DNA of 64,000 bases, from NCBI RefSeq assembly GCF_900186835.1, contig NZ_LT906448.1, positions 992,001-1,056,000 on the forward strand, read 5' to 3'. A program made the translations under genes and the position numbers. The DNA comes from Pasteurella dagmatis. GTDB lineage: Bacteria; Pseudomonadota; Gammaproteobacteria; Enterobacterales; Pasteurellaceae. The stretch's first letter is position 1. The number at the start of each line of letters is the position of its first letter. This document shows positions 1 to 10,260 of the stretch, piece by piece. The notes below the pieces were generated by a model. That model searched no databases and was not told where the DNA came from. It saw nothing but the letters and a program-made list of their open reading frames with translations.

Positions 1-353
1 TTTTCAGCATAGATTTTTGCAACTGCACTTTTAAACTGTAAACGTGTATCTCCAATTCGGTTACTTAATTCTTGCTCTGCTAACGCTTGTTTTTCTGCTG
101 CAAGTCGCTCAGCCTCAATTTTCTGCTCTTCCGCTAATTGTTGTTCAGCAAGCTGAGTTTCTACTGCAATTTGTTGAGATGTTAAAGGCTCAGCATCTTG
201 CACTAATGTTGTCGTCGCACTCACAACAGTTTCAAGACTGCCTGCCTGTAATTGAGTTGCTGTATTACTTGGATTAGCCAGTACACTAACAGTGTAAAAT
301 AATGGCAAAGACAATGCTATCTGTGTCACTTTGAGTGATTTCATTTTTAACAT
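1..353 (-). CDS. Secreted protein, N-terminal part (3' end outside window)
   Basis: The reading frame opens at an ATG whose first base is 353 and runs off the left edge, so only about 117 residues are visible. An AAGGAAC ribosome site about 8 bases before this ATG favours it over the internal ATG at 344. The N-terminus has a basic start, a hydrophobic stretch and an LAN-type signal peptidase I site near residue 27. The following region is rich in Ala, Gln and Glu and probably helical or coiled. I do not recognise the family; by H. influenzae gene order it is the gene downstream of prc. It may share transcripts with prc, although an inverted uptake-sequence pair lies between them. Confidence 0.6.
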   Translation of the reverse strand, partial: MLKMKSLKVTQIALSLPLFYTVSVLANPSNTATQLQAGSLETVVSATTTLVQDAEPLTSQQIAVETQLAEQQLAEEQKIEAERLAAEKQALAEQELSNRIGDTRLQFKSAVAKIYAE

Positions 354-382
354 AAATGAGTTCCTTAAAATCATTAGAAATC

Positions 383-403
383 GACCGCACTTAAAGTGCG
401 GTC
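383..403 (-). terminator. Inverted uptake-sequence pair after prc
   Basis: GACCGCACTT and AAGTGCGGTC form a 10-bp stem around a single base just past the prc stop. The base run after the stem is only moderately T-rich on the prc strand, so termination may be partial. Confidence 0.5.
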
Positions 404-417
404 TAAATAAGCTGATT

Positions 418-2457
418 TTATTTTTCGGCTAAGGTTTTTTTCGAATCAAACTTCGCTAAATCAGCTGCCATTTTCTCTGCTTCTTTTAAGTAGAAATCTG
501 GCGCTTCGTAATCTTTAGGTAAGTCATCAAGATCCTTTAACGCTTTTTTGCCTTCTCGTTTAAAACGAGCATTCAAATCCTTCAAACGTTTTGCATCATC
601 CTTGTCATTTTCTACTTTTCGTGCTTCATAATTGAGCGATAAGAATTTACGTTCCCGACGCTCATCGCGAATTTTCAGATCCTCTTTTAAAGTGATAAAC
701 TCAGGATCTTTCTGAATTCGACGCTGATGATTGTCAAGTAAATAACCTACTGCATTACGTGCTTGAGCAACTTCAGAATAGGTCGCCGCAGGGATTTTAT
801 CCCAAGGCAACGCATTATCTTCTTTCTCTTCACCATATTCTTTGGCATCAATTGCGTCTGGGAAATCAATATCTGCAGCAACTCCCCTTAGCTGTGTACT
901 ACCACCATCAATACGATAGAATTTTTGGATTGTATATTGGATAAGACCCAATGGCTCTTGGTTTGCATCAAAGGCAAAATTTAATGATCGACTTTGTTGC
1001 ACCGTACCCTTACCAAACGTATTTTGCCCAATAATAATACCACGATTGTAATCTTGCATTGCTGCTGCAAAAATTTCTGATGCGGATGCACTAAAGCGGT
1101 TAATCATCACTAATAATGGACCTGAATATACTTGAGCATTATCAGGATCTTCGTGAATACGTATACGTTGGAATGCATCACGCACCTGAACAATCGAACC
1201 ATCACTAATAAATAAGCCACTTAATGCAACAGCCTCGGTCAATGCACCACCACCATTATCACGTAAATCGATAATGAGTGATTGCACTTTCTTAGTTTGT
1301 ATTTCAGCTAATAATTTTCTAACATCATTTGTCAGACCAATATAGAAACTTGGAATTTTGATAGAAGCAACATTGTAACCATTCACTTTGCTTACTGTTA
1401 ATTTTGCTGCTTGATCTTCAATTCTTACTTTGTCACGGATTAAAGTAATGATTTTGGATTTACCACCCTTTGCCGGTTCAATCTCTAAACGCACTTTTGT
1501 GCCTTTTTTACCTTTAATCTTGTCAACAATATCTTCTAAACGCCAACCGATAACATCTTCAATTTCACCGGTAGCCTGACCAACCCCAACAATTTTATCA
1601 CCCGCTTTTAGCTTTTTACTGCGTTCTGCTGGTGCACCTGGTACTAAGGATTTGATACTTGTGCCGTCATCTTCACTTTGCTGTAAAGTGGCTCCAATAC
1701 CTTCTAATGAAAGATTCATACTCTCATTGAAACTTTTCGCTGTACGAGGTGCTAAATAACTAGTGTGAGGATCAATTTCTCGAGCAAATGCATTTAAGTA
1801 TACCTGAACAATATCATCTGCTTTGGTTTGCGTTAAACGACGAATAGCTAAGTCATAACGTTTCACCAATTTCTTTTTAATTTCAGGCCACTTTTTCTCT
1901 TTTAATTTTAAATTGATCACATCGTTTTTGACACGTTGTTCCCATAACTTATCTAATTCAGCTTGGTTTTTTGCCCAGTCTGCTTTTTCACGATCAATTT
2001 CAATTTGATCATTACCTGTTAAATTGGGTTCTTTATCTAACAAAGATAAGGCATATTGATAACGCTCATAACGGCGTTTCATCATTAACTCATACATTTC
2101 AAAAGCAATATCTAAATTACCTTCGTTGAATGCTTCATCCAGTTGATTAGCAAATTTTACTCGCATTTCATCAACTTCAGACTGTAAAAATGTATTACGG
2201 CTAAAATCTAATGATTTTAAATAACGATCAAAAATTTTTTCTGAGAATACATCGTCAAGTTGAATTTTACGATAATGGCTTTGTGTCAATCTAGTTGTGA
2301 CACGTTTAGTCGCTAGCTGATTTTCTTCAGAGGGTTGAGGAATAACAATATCAGACTGTTTTAACTTAGGTTGAACAGCCTCTGTAACAGAGATATTAAG
2401 AAATAAAGCACTTAATAAAATGCTTGCTAAACAACTTCTTGTTCTACTCAATGTCAT
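418..2457 (-). CDS. prc: Tail-specific (C-terminal processing) protease Prc/Tsp
   Basis: Periplasmic serine/lysine protease that degrades or trims proteins from their C-termini, including envelope substrates in enteric relatives. The 679 residues match the family length. In order: a signal peptide (about 1-28), a helical N-terminal domain, a PDZ domain around 245-330, and the S41 catalytic core. The core contains the NRFSASASEIFAAA segment with the nucleophilic serine and the GKGTVQ segment carrying the general-base lysine. A DUF3340-like charged helical C-terminus follows. The gene lies about 100 bases after proQ on the same strand, as in other gammaproteobacteria, so co-transcription is likely. 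The family call is firm; the substrates here are not known. Confidence 0.96.
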   Translation of the reverse strand: MTLSRTRSCLASILLSALFLNISVTEAVQPKLKQSDIVIPQPSEENQLATKRVTTRLTQSHYRKIQLDDVFSEKIFDRYLKSLDFSRNTFLQSEVDEMRVKFANQLDEAFNEGNLDIAFEMYELMMKRRYERYQYALSLLDKEPNLTGNDQIEIDREKADWAKNQAELDKLWEQRVKNDVINLKLKEKKWPEIKKKLVKRYDLAIRRLTQTKADDIVQVYLNAFAREIDPHTSYLAPRTAKSFNESMNLSLEGIGATLQQSEDDGTSIKSLVPGAPAERSKKLKAGDKIVGVGQATGEIEDVIGWRLEDIVDKIKGKKGTKVRLEIEPAKGGKSKIITLIRDKVRIEDQAAKLTVSKVNGYNVASIKIPSFYIGLTNDVRKLLAEIQTKKVQSLIIDLRDNGGGALTEAVALSGLFISDGSIVQVRDAFQRIRIHEDPDNAQVYSGPLLVMINRFSASASEIFAAAMQDYNRGIIIGQNTFGKGTVQQSRSLNFAFDANQEPLGLIQYTIQKFYRIDGGSTQLRGVAADIDFPDAIDAKEYGEEKEDNALPWDKIPAATYSEVAQARNAVGYLLDNHQRRIQKDPEFITLKEDLKIRDERRERKFLSLNYEARKVENDKDDAKRLKDLNARFKREGKKALKDLDDLPKDYEAPDFYLKEAEKMAADLAKFDSKKTLAEK

Positions 2458-2514
2458 TTAAGTGTTCCTAAAAAGAAAATACAATAGATTACCTATTGTG
2501 GTGATTTTATTGCG

Positions 2515-2539
2515 AATGCCATCAATAAATGATGGCATT
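2515..2539 (-). promoter_or_regulatory. Intercistronic hairpin between proQ and prc
   Basis: AATGCCATCA and TGATGGCATT form a perfect 10-bp stem with a 5-base loop in the gap between proQ and prc. There is no clear T-run on the minus strand, so it looks more like an mRNA processing or stability element than a strong terminator. Confidence 0.4.
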
Positions 2540-2556
2540 ACTGATTATGAGAAAAG

Positions 2557-3189
2557 TTATACGAATAAACGATCAGCAGTCACGTTTATAACTAAGCCGT
2601 TTTCTAACTCAATTCGAACGTTTTCTTTCAAGTTTTCTAAGAAAATCGCATTCTTAGCACTATCGCCTACTTTTACTTTAATTTTGTCACCTTTTTGTAG
2701 TTTTTCTACATCAACTGCATTCAGTTCAATTTTTGGCCTACTTGGTCTTTTCAGTTTGACTACTGATTTTTCTTTATTATTGACCACTTTATTATTTGAT
2801 TTAAATGCTGGACGCTTCTTCTTCAGATTTGCTACTTTTTCTGCTGCAAGTTTTTCTGACAATTTCGCTTTAGCTTCTGCTAATTGTTTTGCTGCATGTT
2901 GTGCATGTTCTTTCTCCAGTACACCACAAGGATTACCTTGTAAATCAACACGTTCAACGCCTTCTTTACAGCTATGTAAATAACGCCAGTTTGATGTGTA
3001 TGCACGTAATGCCTGACGTAATTGTGTTTTACTTATTTGTTCGTCATTTTGTAACGCTTCTGCTAAATCTTGAAATAATCCGATTTTTAACGGTTTTGCT
3101 TCTCCTTCAAGAGAAAAACACAATGGAAACTTTTCCACTAAATAGGCAATAATTTCTTTATTATTTGTTAATTTTTGAACTTCTGTCAT
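2557..3189 (-). CDS. proQ: RNA chaperone ProQ
   Basis: FinO/ProQ-domain RNA-binding protein that stabilises mRNAs and small RNAs by binding 3' hairpins. The N-terminal FinO-like domain (about residues 1-115) contains the LRQALRAYTSNWRYL core. A lysine-rich linker follows, then a C-terminal Tudor/SH3-like domain with a GDKIKVKVGDS segment. The frame stays open to an ATG at 3216, but the ATG at 3189 has an AGGA site 8 bases upstream and the upstream one has none, giving 210 residues, normal for the family. It precedes prc. Its presence makes the small-RNA candidates elsewhere in the window more plausible. Confidence 0.95.
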   Translation of the reverse strand: MTEVQKLTNNKEIIAYLVEKFPLCFSLEGEAKPLKIGLFQDLAEALQNDEQISKTQLRQALRAYTSNWRYLHSCKEGVERVDLQGNPCGVLEKEHAQHAAKQLAEAKAKLSEKLAAEKVANLKKKRPAFKSNNKVVNNKEKSVVKLKRPSRPKIELNAVDVEKLQKGDKIKVKVGDSAKNAIFLENLKENVRIELENGLVINVTADRLFV

Positions 3190-3421
3190 TGCTAATTCCT
3201 GAATGTCAATTTTCACATAGAAAAACTCGGCATAGTTTATCTCACTTTCAGAAAAAATGACAATTATATAATCAAATAAATACGTTAATTTACGTTTCTA
3301 CATAGTCAAAAACAGAGTACTTTTAATTTGCTATATAATTTTTAATAAATATTTCCAAAATTTTTTATACAGTATAGAATACAAAAATCATAAAACTTGA
3401 TTACTTTAATTTAACATTTAG

Positions 3422-4678
3422 ATGACAAAAGAGTTGACCTCGAAACAACATCATTCACATAACGAATTTGCTTGTTGCTCTGACTGCGATGCTGTCATTT
3501 CTATTCCATCATTAAAAGAAAAGCAGGTTGCTGCCTGTCCACGTTGCCATAATGTATTAGGTTCAAGTGACCGTTGGAACTTACACCGTTGCGCAATGAT
3601 TGCACTTTCTATCTTAATTCTTATGCCTTTCGCACTAAACTATCCTTTATTGAGCATAGAATTACTTGGTGTAAAAATTGATGCATCTGTATGGGGAGGT
3701 GTTTGGAAAATGGCAACACAAGGATATCCTTACACCGCATTTCTGGTCTTTATCTGTGCTGTATTTATGCCAATTTCCTTTGCTTTATTGGTCATTTTCT
3801 TACGTATTTCACAATTATTAGAAATAAAACCACGTAATTTACTCATTGCAATTACTTACATCAAACCTTGGGTAATGTTTGATGTCTATTTAGTTGCATT
3901 GGGTGTAACAGTATTTAAAGTTAGGGAATATGCCTCATTACATATTGATAGTTATTTAATTGCTTTTGTTTTTACCGCACTTTTGACAACATTGTTATTC
4001 ATTAAATTAAACCCTAAGGAACTATGGAACGATTTCTACCCGAATAACAATCCATTGACTGAAATTCCTCAAGATAATCAACCGCACTTTTGTACTGAAT
4101 GTCAATATACATTTACCAACGCACTTGAAGATCGTAAACACAATCTAATTTGCCCACGCTGCCATTCAAAACTGCACACGTCAGCAGATATTCGTTTACA
4201 ACGGACTTGGGCAACCTTACTTGCTGGTATTGTGATGATATTCCCTGCTAACTTACTACCTATGTCTGTGATTTATGTCAATGGCGCACCGACTTCAGAT
4301 ACTTTAATGTCTGGTGTGTTGAGCTTTATAAATATGGGTAGCTACTTCATTGCATTTATTGTTTTTACAGCGAGTATTTTTGTTCCCATCAGTAAAATTC
4401 TGATTATGTTATATTTGCTGTCTTGCGTACATTTTAAACTACGTCACTCTGTTAAATGGCAAATGCGTTTATTACATTTCGTCCATTTTGTAGGGCGTTG
4501 GTCGATGCTTGATTTATTTGTTCTAGCATTGATGATGTCTTTAGTTGCCCGTGGACAAATTATTGATTTCTCTGTAGGACCTGCTGCCTTTTACTTTGGT
4601 ATTGCTGTCTTTTTAACAATGGTTTCTACTTCACAATTTGATAGCCGATTAATTTGGAAAATTTATGACTACAAATAA
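3422..4678 (+). CDS. letA: LetA (YebS/PqiA family) inner-membrane lipid-transport partner
   Basis: Integral membrane protein that works with the MCE-domain protein LetB to move lipids across the envelope. The 418 residues hold two PqiA modules. Each starts with a zinc-ribbon-like Cys set (Cys 18/19/22 with 39/42, and a second CxxC pair set near 222-248) followed by about four transmembrane helices. The gene overlaps letB by 14 bases, showing translational coupling. No convincing ribosome site precedes the ATG. It is divergent from proQ. It was often annotated pqiA; the seven-MCE partner points to the LetAB (YebST) branch rather than PqiAB. Confidence 0.9.
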   Translation: MTKELTSKQHHSHNEFACCSDCDAVISIPSLKEKQVAACPRCHNVLGSSDRWNLHRCAMIALSILILMPFALNYPLLSIELLGVKIDASVWGGVWKMATQGYPYTAFLVFICAVFMPISFALLVIFLRISQLLEIKPRNLLIAITYIKPWVMFDVYLVALGVTVFKVREYASLHIDSYLIAFVFTALLTTLLFIKLNPKELWNDFYPNNNPLTEIPQDNQPHFCTECQYTFTNALEDRKHNLICPRCHSKLHTSADIRLQRTWATLLAGIVMIFPANLLPMSVIYVNGAPTSDTLMSGVLSFINMGSYFIAFIVFTASIFVPISKILIMLYLLSCVHFKLRHSVKWQMRLLHFVHFVGRWSMLDLFVLALMMSLVARGQIIDFSVGPAAFYFGIAVFLTMVSTSQFDSRLIWKIYDYK

Positions 4679-7319
4679 TAATCAAAATAACTCTATTGAT
4701 AAAATTTATCAGCAAACAAAAGCAGATCTGAAACAAATCCGGAGAATCTCTCCGTTTTGGTTGTTACCTTTTATTGCGCTTTGCATTGGTGCTATTTTGT
4801 TTTTCCAAATCGTCCAAGAACAAGGTTATTCTATTCGCATTACCTTTGCTAATGGAGAAGGTCTTGTCGCAGGAAAAACTCAAGTCCGCTATCAAGGTTT
4901 GCAAATTGGTGTAGTAAAAAAAGTGAATTTTACTAATGATTTAAAACAAGTAGAAGTAATTGCAAATATCTATCCTGAAGCCAAAAGCGTACTACGTGAA
5001 AATACCAAGTTTTGGTTAGTAAAACCAAGTGCCTCCCTAGCAGGGATTTCAGGTATTGATGCGCTTGTATCAGGAAACTATATTACATTGCAACCAGGTG
5101 ATGGAGATAGCGAAGATGAATTTATTGCTGAAACAGAAGGACCAATTGCACAAGTAGATGATGGAGATTTGTTGGTTCATTTAATTGCTGATGATTTAGG
5201 TTCCATTTCCATTGGTGCTTCTGTTTATTTTAAAAAATTACCTGTTGGTAAAATCTACGATCATCGCTTTATTGAAAATGGTAAAAAAGTGTCTATTGAT
5301 GTGGTCATTGATAAGGCATATGCTCATTTTGTAAAAAAAGATAGCCATTTCTGGAATATTAGCGGTATCAATGCAAATGTCGGTCTGTCTGGTATCAACA
5401 TTAATGTAGATAGCTTAAATGCCGTTGTCCAAGGTGCTGTTGCGTTTGATTCGCCAAATGACAGTGACCTTGCACAACACGATGAGAGTTTCACACTATA
5501 TTCCAATTTCCAAGCTGCAAAACGTGGAACACCAATCCATATTACACTTCCCTCCAATATTACACTTAATGTTGGAGAAACTTCAGTTTATTATCAAAAT
5601 AAAGAAATTGGTGTGTTATCAGAACTTAATACTGCCGAAAATGGGCAAGAAACTCGACAAGGCATACTACTCATTGATCCTGCAATGAGTTATTTATTCA
5701 CAACGAATTCTAATATTGTTTTACGTAATAAAAATAAAAAGTTAGGCGATTTAACTAACCTGCAAAATATTTTTAGAGGTGAGTTTTTTGATGTTATTGC
5801 TGGATACGGGGAAGCAAAAGATAACTTTGTTATCATTAAAGAAAATGAATTGTTATTACAGCAACCTAATACACTAGTCATCACTCTCACTGCTCCTGAA
5901 AACTATGGGGTGAGTGAAGGTCAACCACTTTACTATAACAATATTAATATTGGTGAAGTGATTGATCAAAAACTCGATATTGATGGTGTGAACTTTAAAG
6001 TGGCTATTACTGAAAAATACCGCCATTTAATTCATCAAGACACCTATTTTATTGCAGCTTCACATTTCGACATTAATTTAGATACCAATGGATTACGTTT
6101 TGAAGCAGCTTCACCTGAAAAATGGCTAGAAGGTGGTATTCGTGTTGTTGCGGGGGAAAATCGAAAAGGTCAACCACTTTCAACCTATCCGCTTTATAAA
6201 GATATAACAAGCGCAGAAGCAGGAATTACTGACGGTAAAATCACGCCGACACTCACCTTGACAACACAAACCCTTCCAAGTATTAGTAAGGGGTCGCTAC
6301 TACTTTATCGACAATATGAAGTTGGCAAAGTATTAGATATTCATCCAAAACAAAACCAATTTGAGGTTGATATATTTATCTATCCTAAACATAAAGAATT
6401 ATTGACTCATAAAAGTGTATTCTGGGTGGAAAGCGCAGCAAAAATTGATATTACCCCAAAAGGAATTAGTATCCAAGCAACGCCTATCGCTCGTTCGTTA
6501 AAAGGTGCGATTAGCTTTGATAATTCAGGTTATGGAAAAAATAATGTTCTATATCCAAATGAATTACATGCTAAATCAGCAAATCAACAACTCACCTTTA
6601 TTACTGATGATGCAACTAATTTATCGAAAGGTATGAGTATTCGCTATTTAGGTTTAAATATTGGTGAAATTGATAGTATCCAACTAGAACAAAAAAGCCA
6701 AAAAGTGATTACAAAAGCATTAATTAACCCACAATATATGGCATTAGTCGCAAAAGAAGGTAGCCGTTTTAAACTTATTTCACCACAAATCTCAGCTGGT
6801 GGAATTGACAATTTAGACAGTTTATTACAGCCTTATATTGATGTAGAACTTGGGCAAGGGAAAACAAAAACACAATTTACCTTATTACAATCTGCACCAC
6901 GGAGTAATAAATATACGCAAGGGTTCCCTCTTGTATTAGAAACAAGTGATGCATTGAATATCACAACTGGCTCTCCAGTTTTATACCGTGGTGTGGAAGT
7001 AGGGACCATTCAAAAATTGTCACTCAATAACTTAGGTGACCGCGTATTTGTGCATATAGTAATCGATCAGAAGCATAAACATCTAGTACGCCAAAACTCT
7101 GAGTTCTGGATTGCGTCTGGTTATGATTTGAATGTAAGTTTAAAAGGTGCTGAATTTAATACAGGTTCTGTTCAACAATTCTTGAAAGGTGGAGTGTCAT
7201 TCTCAACACCTTCAAGTACTATCATCCAACCACAAGCAAAAGAGAATCAACACTTCTTGCTACAAATCAAACGCCCTGAACAGGCTAAACAGTGGAACAG
7301 TGGCGCACTACCACAATAA
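4665..7319 (+). CDS. letB: LetB (YebT) seven-domain MCE protein
   Basis: Periplasm-spanning MCE protein forming a hexameric tunnel for lipid transport between inner and outer membranes. After a cytoplasmic leader and one transmembrane helix (about 27-49) I count seven MCE repeats, each with the YxGxxIGxV-like hairpin. Examples are YQGLQIGVV (first), YFKKLPVGKI (second), YLGLNIGEI (sixth) and YRGVEVGTI (seventh). 884 residues and seven domains match LetB; PqiB has three. The overlap with letA and the terminator right after the stop define a two-gene unit. Confidence 0.93.
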   Translation: MTTNNNQNNSIDKIYQQTKADLKQIRRISPFWLLPFIALCIGAILFFQIVQEQGYSIRITFANGEGLVAGKTQVRYQGLQIGVVKKVNFTNDLKQVEVIANIYPEAKSVLRENTKFWLVKPSASLAGISGIDALVSGNYITLQPGDGDSEDEFIAETEGPIAQVDDGDLLVHLIADDLGSISIGASVYFKKLPVGKIYDHRFIENGKKVSIDVVIDKAYAHFVKKDSHFWNISGINANVGLSGININVDSLNAVVQGAVAFDSPNDSDLAQHDESFTLYSNFQAAKRGTPIHITLPSNITLNVGETSVYYQNKEIGVLSELNTAENGQETRQGILLIDPAMSYLFTTNSNIVLRNKNKKLGDLTNLQNIFRGEFFDVIAGYGEAKDNFVIIKENELLLQQPNTLVITLTAPENYGVSEGQPLYYNNINIGEVIDQKLDIDGVNFKVAITEKYRHLIHQDTYFIAASHFDINLDTNGLRFEAASPEKWLEGGIRVVAGENRKGQPLSTYPLYKDITSAEAGITDGKITPTLTLTTQTLPSISKGSLLLYRQYEVGKVLDIHPKQNQFEVDIFIYPKHKELLTHKSVFWVESAAKIDITPKGISIQATPIARSLKGAISFDNSGYGKNNVLYPNELHAKSANQQLTFITDDATNLSKGMSIRYLGLNIGEIDSIQLEQKSQKVITKALINPQYMALVAKEGSRFKLISPQISAGGIDNLDSLLQPYIDVELGQGKTKTQFTLLQSAPRSNKYTQGFPLVLETSDALNITTGSPVLYRGVEVGTIQKLSLNNLGDRVFVHIVIDQKHKHLVRQNSEFWIASGYDLNVSLKGAEFNTGSVQQFLKGGVSFSTPSSTIIQPQAKENQHFLLQIKRPEQAKQWNSGALPQ

Positions 7320-7335
7320 AATGAGATAAAAAAAT

Positions 7336-7362
7336 GCCGCACTCAAAGTCAGTGCGGCTTTT
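7336..7362 (+). terminator. Terminator of letAB
   Basis: A perfect 8-bp stem, GCCGCACT / AGTGCGGC, followed by TTTTC, 16 bases after the letB stop. The stem is a near-match to an inverted uptake-sequence pair. Confidence 0.8.
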
Positions 7363-7580
7363 CATATTATTAAGAAGATAAGCTCAAAATTCTTTAAACT
7401 CATTCCAACAATGAATAAAATCTTTAAAGTTTAGCTGTACCAAAGTTAAATAACTCAGGTAACGCAACGATTCTAAGAAAAAACAAGATTAATTGCAAAT
7501 CAAAAAATTAAATAAAATTTAGAAAACTTTACATTTTTTCAAATAATTTTCACACCTTCCAAAAATAACAAAATTTGTCT

Positions 7581-8825
7581 TTATTTATCAACCACAGCTA
7601 AATTTGCAAGATTGACAATTACTTCAACTGCATTTTTCATGCCTTCCAATGTAATCAGTTCATGTTTACTGTGGAAATTATAACCACCAGTAAAAATATT
7701 CGGGCAAGCCAATCCTTTTTCAGCTAACCAAGCACCATCAGTACCACCTCTAATTGCTTTGTGATAAGGTAAAATACCTGCTTTTTTCATAGCTTGATCT
7801 GCTAATTCAACAGATTGAGGGACTTTTTTCACCATTTCATACATATTTTTATAGCTATCTTGAATATCTAATGTAATTGGTTTAACTAGTTGTTTTTTAC
7901 TATTAAATTCAATAACTAGATTTTGAATAAACTGCTTACGTTGTAAGAAACTCTCCTGATCAAAATCACGTATTAAGTATTGCAGCTCTACTTTTTCAAC
8001 ATCACCTAAAAATTCAGATAAATGATAAAAACCTTCCTTACCTTCTGTCTTTTCTGGCGTTTCATTTTCTGGAAATCCCTGTTGGAACTCACAAGCTAAA
8101 GCCAATGCATTAACTAATTTATCCTTTGCCGATCCTGTATGAATATTTTTGCCTTCAATCGTAACTATAGCTGTCGCAGCATTAAAGTTTTCATACTCTA
8201 ATTCGCCAACTTCGCCACCATCTATGGTATAAGCCCAATCACACTTAAATTGTTCTAACGGAAAAAACTGCATACCTAAGCCAATTTCTTCATCAGGGGT
8301 AAAGGCTACACGAATATTACAATGTGGTAAATTTCCTTCTTTTAAGATAGAAAGTGCGGTCATAATTTCTGCAATTCCTGCTTTATTATCTGCCCCTAAT
8401 AACGTATTACCATCCGCAACAATTAAGGTATTACCCACAAGCTTATGTAAAAAATGGTAGTGCACAGGACTAATAAATTCTTCTCCAGTCCCTAAAGCAA
8501 TATCACCACCACGATAATTTTCAATGACTTCAGCTTGTACATTTTTCCCGCTACATTGCGTTGCCGTATCTAAATGAGCGATTAAACCAATAGTTGGTAC
8601 ATTTTTATTAATATTAGAAGGTAAAAAAGCAGTTACTACTGCATTTTTTGATACTTCTATATTTTCTAAGCCAATAGCAAATAATTCTTGTTGTAAATGT
8701 TTAGCTAGTTTTAGCTGACCGGGCGAGCTCGGCGAAATTTTTGCCCCTAACTTGGATTGTGTATCGTAGGTTGTATAATGAAGAAATCGCTCAAGTAGTT
8801 GATATTCTTGTTGTTCTGTTACCAT
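7581..8825 (-). CDS. pepT: Peptidase T (tripeptide aminopeptidase)
   Basis: Cytosolic di-zinc M20-family aminopeptidase that removes the N-terminal residue of tripeptides. Metal-site segments are visible: HLDTA (about 84-88), GADNKAG (about 145) with the bridging aspartate, the DEEIG glutamate pair (about 178), a DGGEVGE segment, and the C-terminal SKHEL histidine. 414 residues is normal for PepT. The gene is divergent from the polyamine operon, with about 320 bases between them. The C-terminus ends close to an AT-rich stretch with no clear terminator. Confidence 0.96.
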   Translation of the reverse strand: MVTEQQEYQLLERFLHYTTYDTQSKLGAKISPSSPGQLKLAKHLQQELFAIGLENIEVSKNAVVTAFLPSNINKNVPTIGLIAHLDTATQCSGKNVQAEVIENYRGGDIALGTGEEFISPVHYHFLHKLVGNTLIVADGNTLLGADNKAGIAEIMTALSILKEGNLPHCNIRVAFTPDEEIGLGMQFFPLEQFKCDWAYTIDGGEVGELEYENFNAATAIVTIEGKNIHTGSAKDKLVNALALACEFQQGFPENETPEKTEGKEGFYHLSEFLGDVEKVELQYLIRDFDQESFLQRKQFIQNLVIEFNSKKQLVKPITLDIQDSYKNMYEMVKKVPQSVELADQAMKKAGILPYHKAIRGGTDGAWLAEKGLACPNIFTGGYNFHSKHELITLEGMKNAVEVIVNLANLAVVDK

Positions 8826-9147
8826 AATAAACCACGCAGTATTAAGAAAACTGCTGTTAGTCTAGCGAGAAAAGCGATTTTATTTATTGATATATCACAA
8901 TGTTACTTCAAATTTTCTAAAAAGTGTCAATATTACCGTATTATGATTTAGTCATTTTTTAATGTATTTTAGTTAACATAATTTCACTTAAGCGCTTACT
9001 GATTTTTTTTAGAAAATCCCTTTTAATTCTTAAGCAATCACTATATCATTAGCACTTATTTTTATTATCACCGCCCACAGAATATCTGTTGGCATTTGCT
9101 TCTACTCAATACCTCAAATAGGTACATTAGGGAGAAAACCAAAGCTA
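8826..9147 (+). other. Divergent promoter region between pepT and potA
   Basis: An AT-rich gap of 322 bases with no ORF. It should hold the promoters of both pepT and the pot operon. A 10-bp perfect palindrome TAAGCGCTTA lies at 8989-8998 and could be an operator. No uptake sequence or known-regulator site could be assigned with confidence. Confidence 0.5.
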
Positions 9148-10260
9148 GTGGAAAGTCAAATTCAAAACAAGCCTATTATTGAGCTTCGTTCTATTACTAA
9201 ATCCTATGGTGAGAAAACCATCATTGAAAACTTTAATTTAACAATCAATAACGGTGAGTTTTTAACCATTCTTGGTCCTTCGGGTTGTGGTAAAACAACT
9301 GTTTTACGCCTACTTGCAGGCTTAGAAGAATTAGATTCAGGTAATATTATTCTTGATGGTGAAGATATCACCAATGTTCCTGCAGAACAACGTCACGTAA
9401 ATACCGTATTCCAAAGTTATGCCCTATTTCCACATATGACTATTTTTGAAAATGTGGCATTCGGCTTGCGTATGCAAAAAGTACCTAATGAAGAAATCAA
9501 ACCTCGCGTACTTGAAGCATTGCGTATGGTTCAATTAGAAGAATATGCTGACAGCAAACCGGGTCAACTTTCAGGTGGTCAACAGCAACGTATTGCGATT
9601 GCACGTGCAGTAGTGAATAAACCTAAAGTGCTTTTATTGGATGAATCACTCTCCGCATTAGACTATAAATTACGCAAACAAATGCAAAATGAATTAAAAG
9701 CATTGCAACGTAAATTAGGTATAACTTTCGTCTTCGTAACTCATGATCAAGAAGAAGCATTAACAATGTCAGATCGTATTATCGTGTTGCGTAAAGGTCA
9801 TATCCAACAAGATGGTACACCTCGTGAGATCTATGAGGAACCGAAAAACTTATTTGTGGCAAAATTTATTGGTGAAATCAACATCTTTAATGCGACAGTA
9901 TTAGAGCGCGTTGATGAAAAGCGTGTCCGTGCAAATGTTGAAGGCAGAATTTGCGATATTTTCACCGCACTTGACGTCACACCAAATCAAAAATTAAAAG
10001 TATTACTTCGCCCAGAAGATATTTTAATTGAAGAACTAGATGAAAATCAGAGCTCAAAAGCAATTATTGGGCATGTAGAAGATCGTAACTATAAAGGAAT
10101 GACCTTAGAGTCTAACATTACATTAGATCATAATGGTATGAGCGTACTTGTAAGTGAATTCTTTAACGAAGATGATCCAAACATTGACCACTCTTTAGGT
10201 CAGAAGGTGGCATTAACGTGGCACGAAGGCTGGGAGGTTGTGCTGAGCGATGAAGAATAA
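9148..10260 (+). CDS. potA: Spermidine/putrescine ABC transporter ATPase PotA
   Basis: ATP-hydrolysing subunit of the PotABCD polyamine importer. Walker A GPSGCGKT is at 43-50, the signature LSGGQQQR near 141, and the Walker [12 protein letters not shown] has DES in place of DEP, usual in PotA. A C-terminal TOBE-type regulatory domain begins near residue 245. The start is a GTG. The nearest purine-rich site (GGGAG, 9130-9134) is 13 bases upstream, a little far, so initiation may be weak. The gene overlaps potB by 11 bases. 370 residues is normal. Confidence 0.95.
   Translation: MESQIQNKPIIELRSITKSYGEKTIIENFNLTINNGEFLTILGPSGCGKTTVLRLLAGLEELDSGNIILDGEDITNVPAEQRHVNTVFQSYALFPHMTIFENVAFGLRMQKVPNEEIKPRVLEALRMVQLEEYADSKPGQLSGGQQQRIAIARAVVNKPKVLLLDESLSALDYKLRKQMQNELKALQRKLGITFVFVTHDQEEALTMSDRIIVLRKGHIQQDGTPREIYEEPKNLFVAKFIGEINIFNATVLERVDEKRVRANVEGRICDIFTALDVTPNQKLKVLLRPEDILIEELDENQSSKAIIGHVEDRNYKGMTLESNITLDHNGMSVLVSEFFNEDDPNIDHSLGQKVALTWHEGWEVVLSDEE

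Noticed and set aside
2462..2983. 173-codon plus-strand ORF opposite proQ
   Set aside because: Antisense to the proQ coding sequence with Phe/Ser-rich composition typical of a shadow frame.
3422..7319. pqiA-pqiB annotation
   Set aside because: The second protein has seven MCE domains and 884 residues, fitting LetB (YebT), not three-domain PqiB.
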